DNA of 21,558 bases. Origin: RGIG4140 sp045635565. Lineage in GTDB: Bacteria > Pseudomonadota > Alphaproteobacteria > CAAHEQ01 > UBA3637. The number at the start of each line of letters is the position of its first letter. Within the stretch, counting starts at the first letter, position 1. The stretch lies in NCBI GenBank assembly GCA_045635565.1, contig JAZTVX010000010.1, positions 1 to 21,558 of the forward strand, written 5' to 3'. Positions 21,558 through 21,558 of this stretch are shown here, piece by piece. Position numbers and translations under genes: made by a program. Under the pieces are notes generated by a model, which was not told the DNA's origin, searched no databases, and saw only the letters and a list, made by a program, of their open reading frames with translations.

Positions 21558-21558
21558 A

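Noticed and set aside
17399..21558. CRISPR array or prophage as an explanation for the right-hand block
   Set aside because: There are no regularly spaced direct repeats, and no integrase, capsid, tail or terminase genes are present.

Overview
The window looks like AT-rich chromosome from an alphaproteobacterium, probably an uncultured host- or gut-associated lineage. This rests on the rplY-pth-ychF gene order, an alphaproteobacterial-length bL28, a dnaK-dnaJ pair, and a DUF2157 membrane protein. The lineage is inferred from gene content, not tested by phylogeny.

Left part (1-5,500): the 3' portion of a very cysteine-rich, probably secreted protein enters from the left edge. It ends at a bidirectional terminator shared with the convergent dnaK-dnaJ chaperone genes on the minus strand. 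dnaK has a heat-shock-like promoter with a perfect 8-bp inverted repeat across its -10 box.

Middle part (5,500-17,400): mostly housekeeping genes on the plus strand. After a structured intergenic region come an FtsB/DivIC-like protein, a DUF2157 membrane protein, a MORN-repeat protein and RNase HII. Then follow an rplY-pth-TPM-ychF-hemerythrin run, rpmB with its own promoter and terminator, and a PIF1-like helicase. The helicase overlaps tail-to-tail with an Mpi-like serine recombinase (a DNA invertase type best known from Bacteroides). A 10-TM heavy-metal/manganese exporter-type permease ends this part.

Right part (17,600-21,558): an accessory block on the minus strand, the most unusual piece of the window. 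It holds several units, each consisting of a start-less or broken C-terminal protein tail, then one or two small membrane proteins, then (in most units) a terminator. Two of the tails share the spaced motif AN-x2-GR-x2-G-x2-YP-x3-C. Several of the small membrane proteins share a C-terminal C-x(10)-C-type ending. The terminators are near-copies of each other, and one is cut off exactly where the next tail begins. An ankyrin-repeat scrap on the plus strand lies head-to-head with another orphan ORF. Upstream of the units is an operon with a near-consensus promoter that encodes a 230-residue protein made of two copies of one module. A second cysteine-rich protein runs off the right edge. I read the block as a degraded or silent cassette array of toxin-tail/immunity type. 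The layout is seen in the sequence; the toxin and immunity roles are inference.
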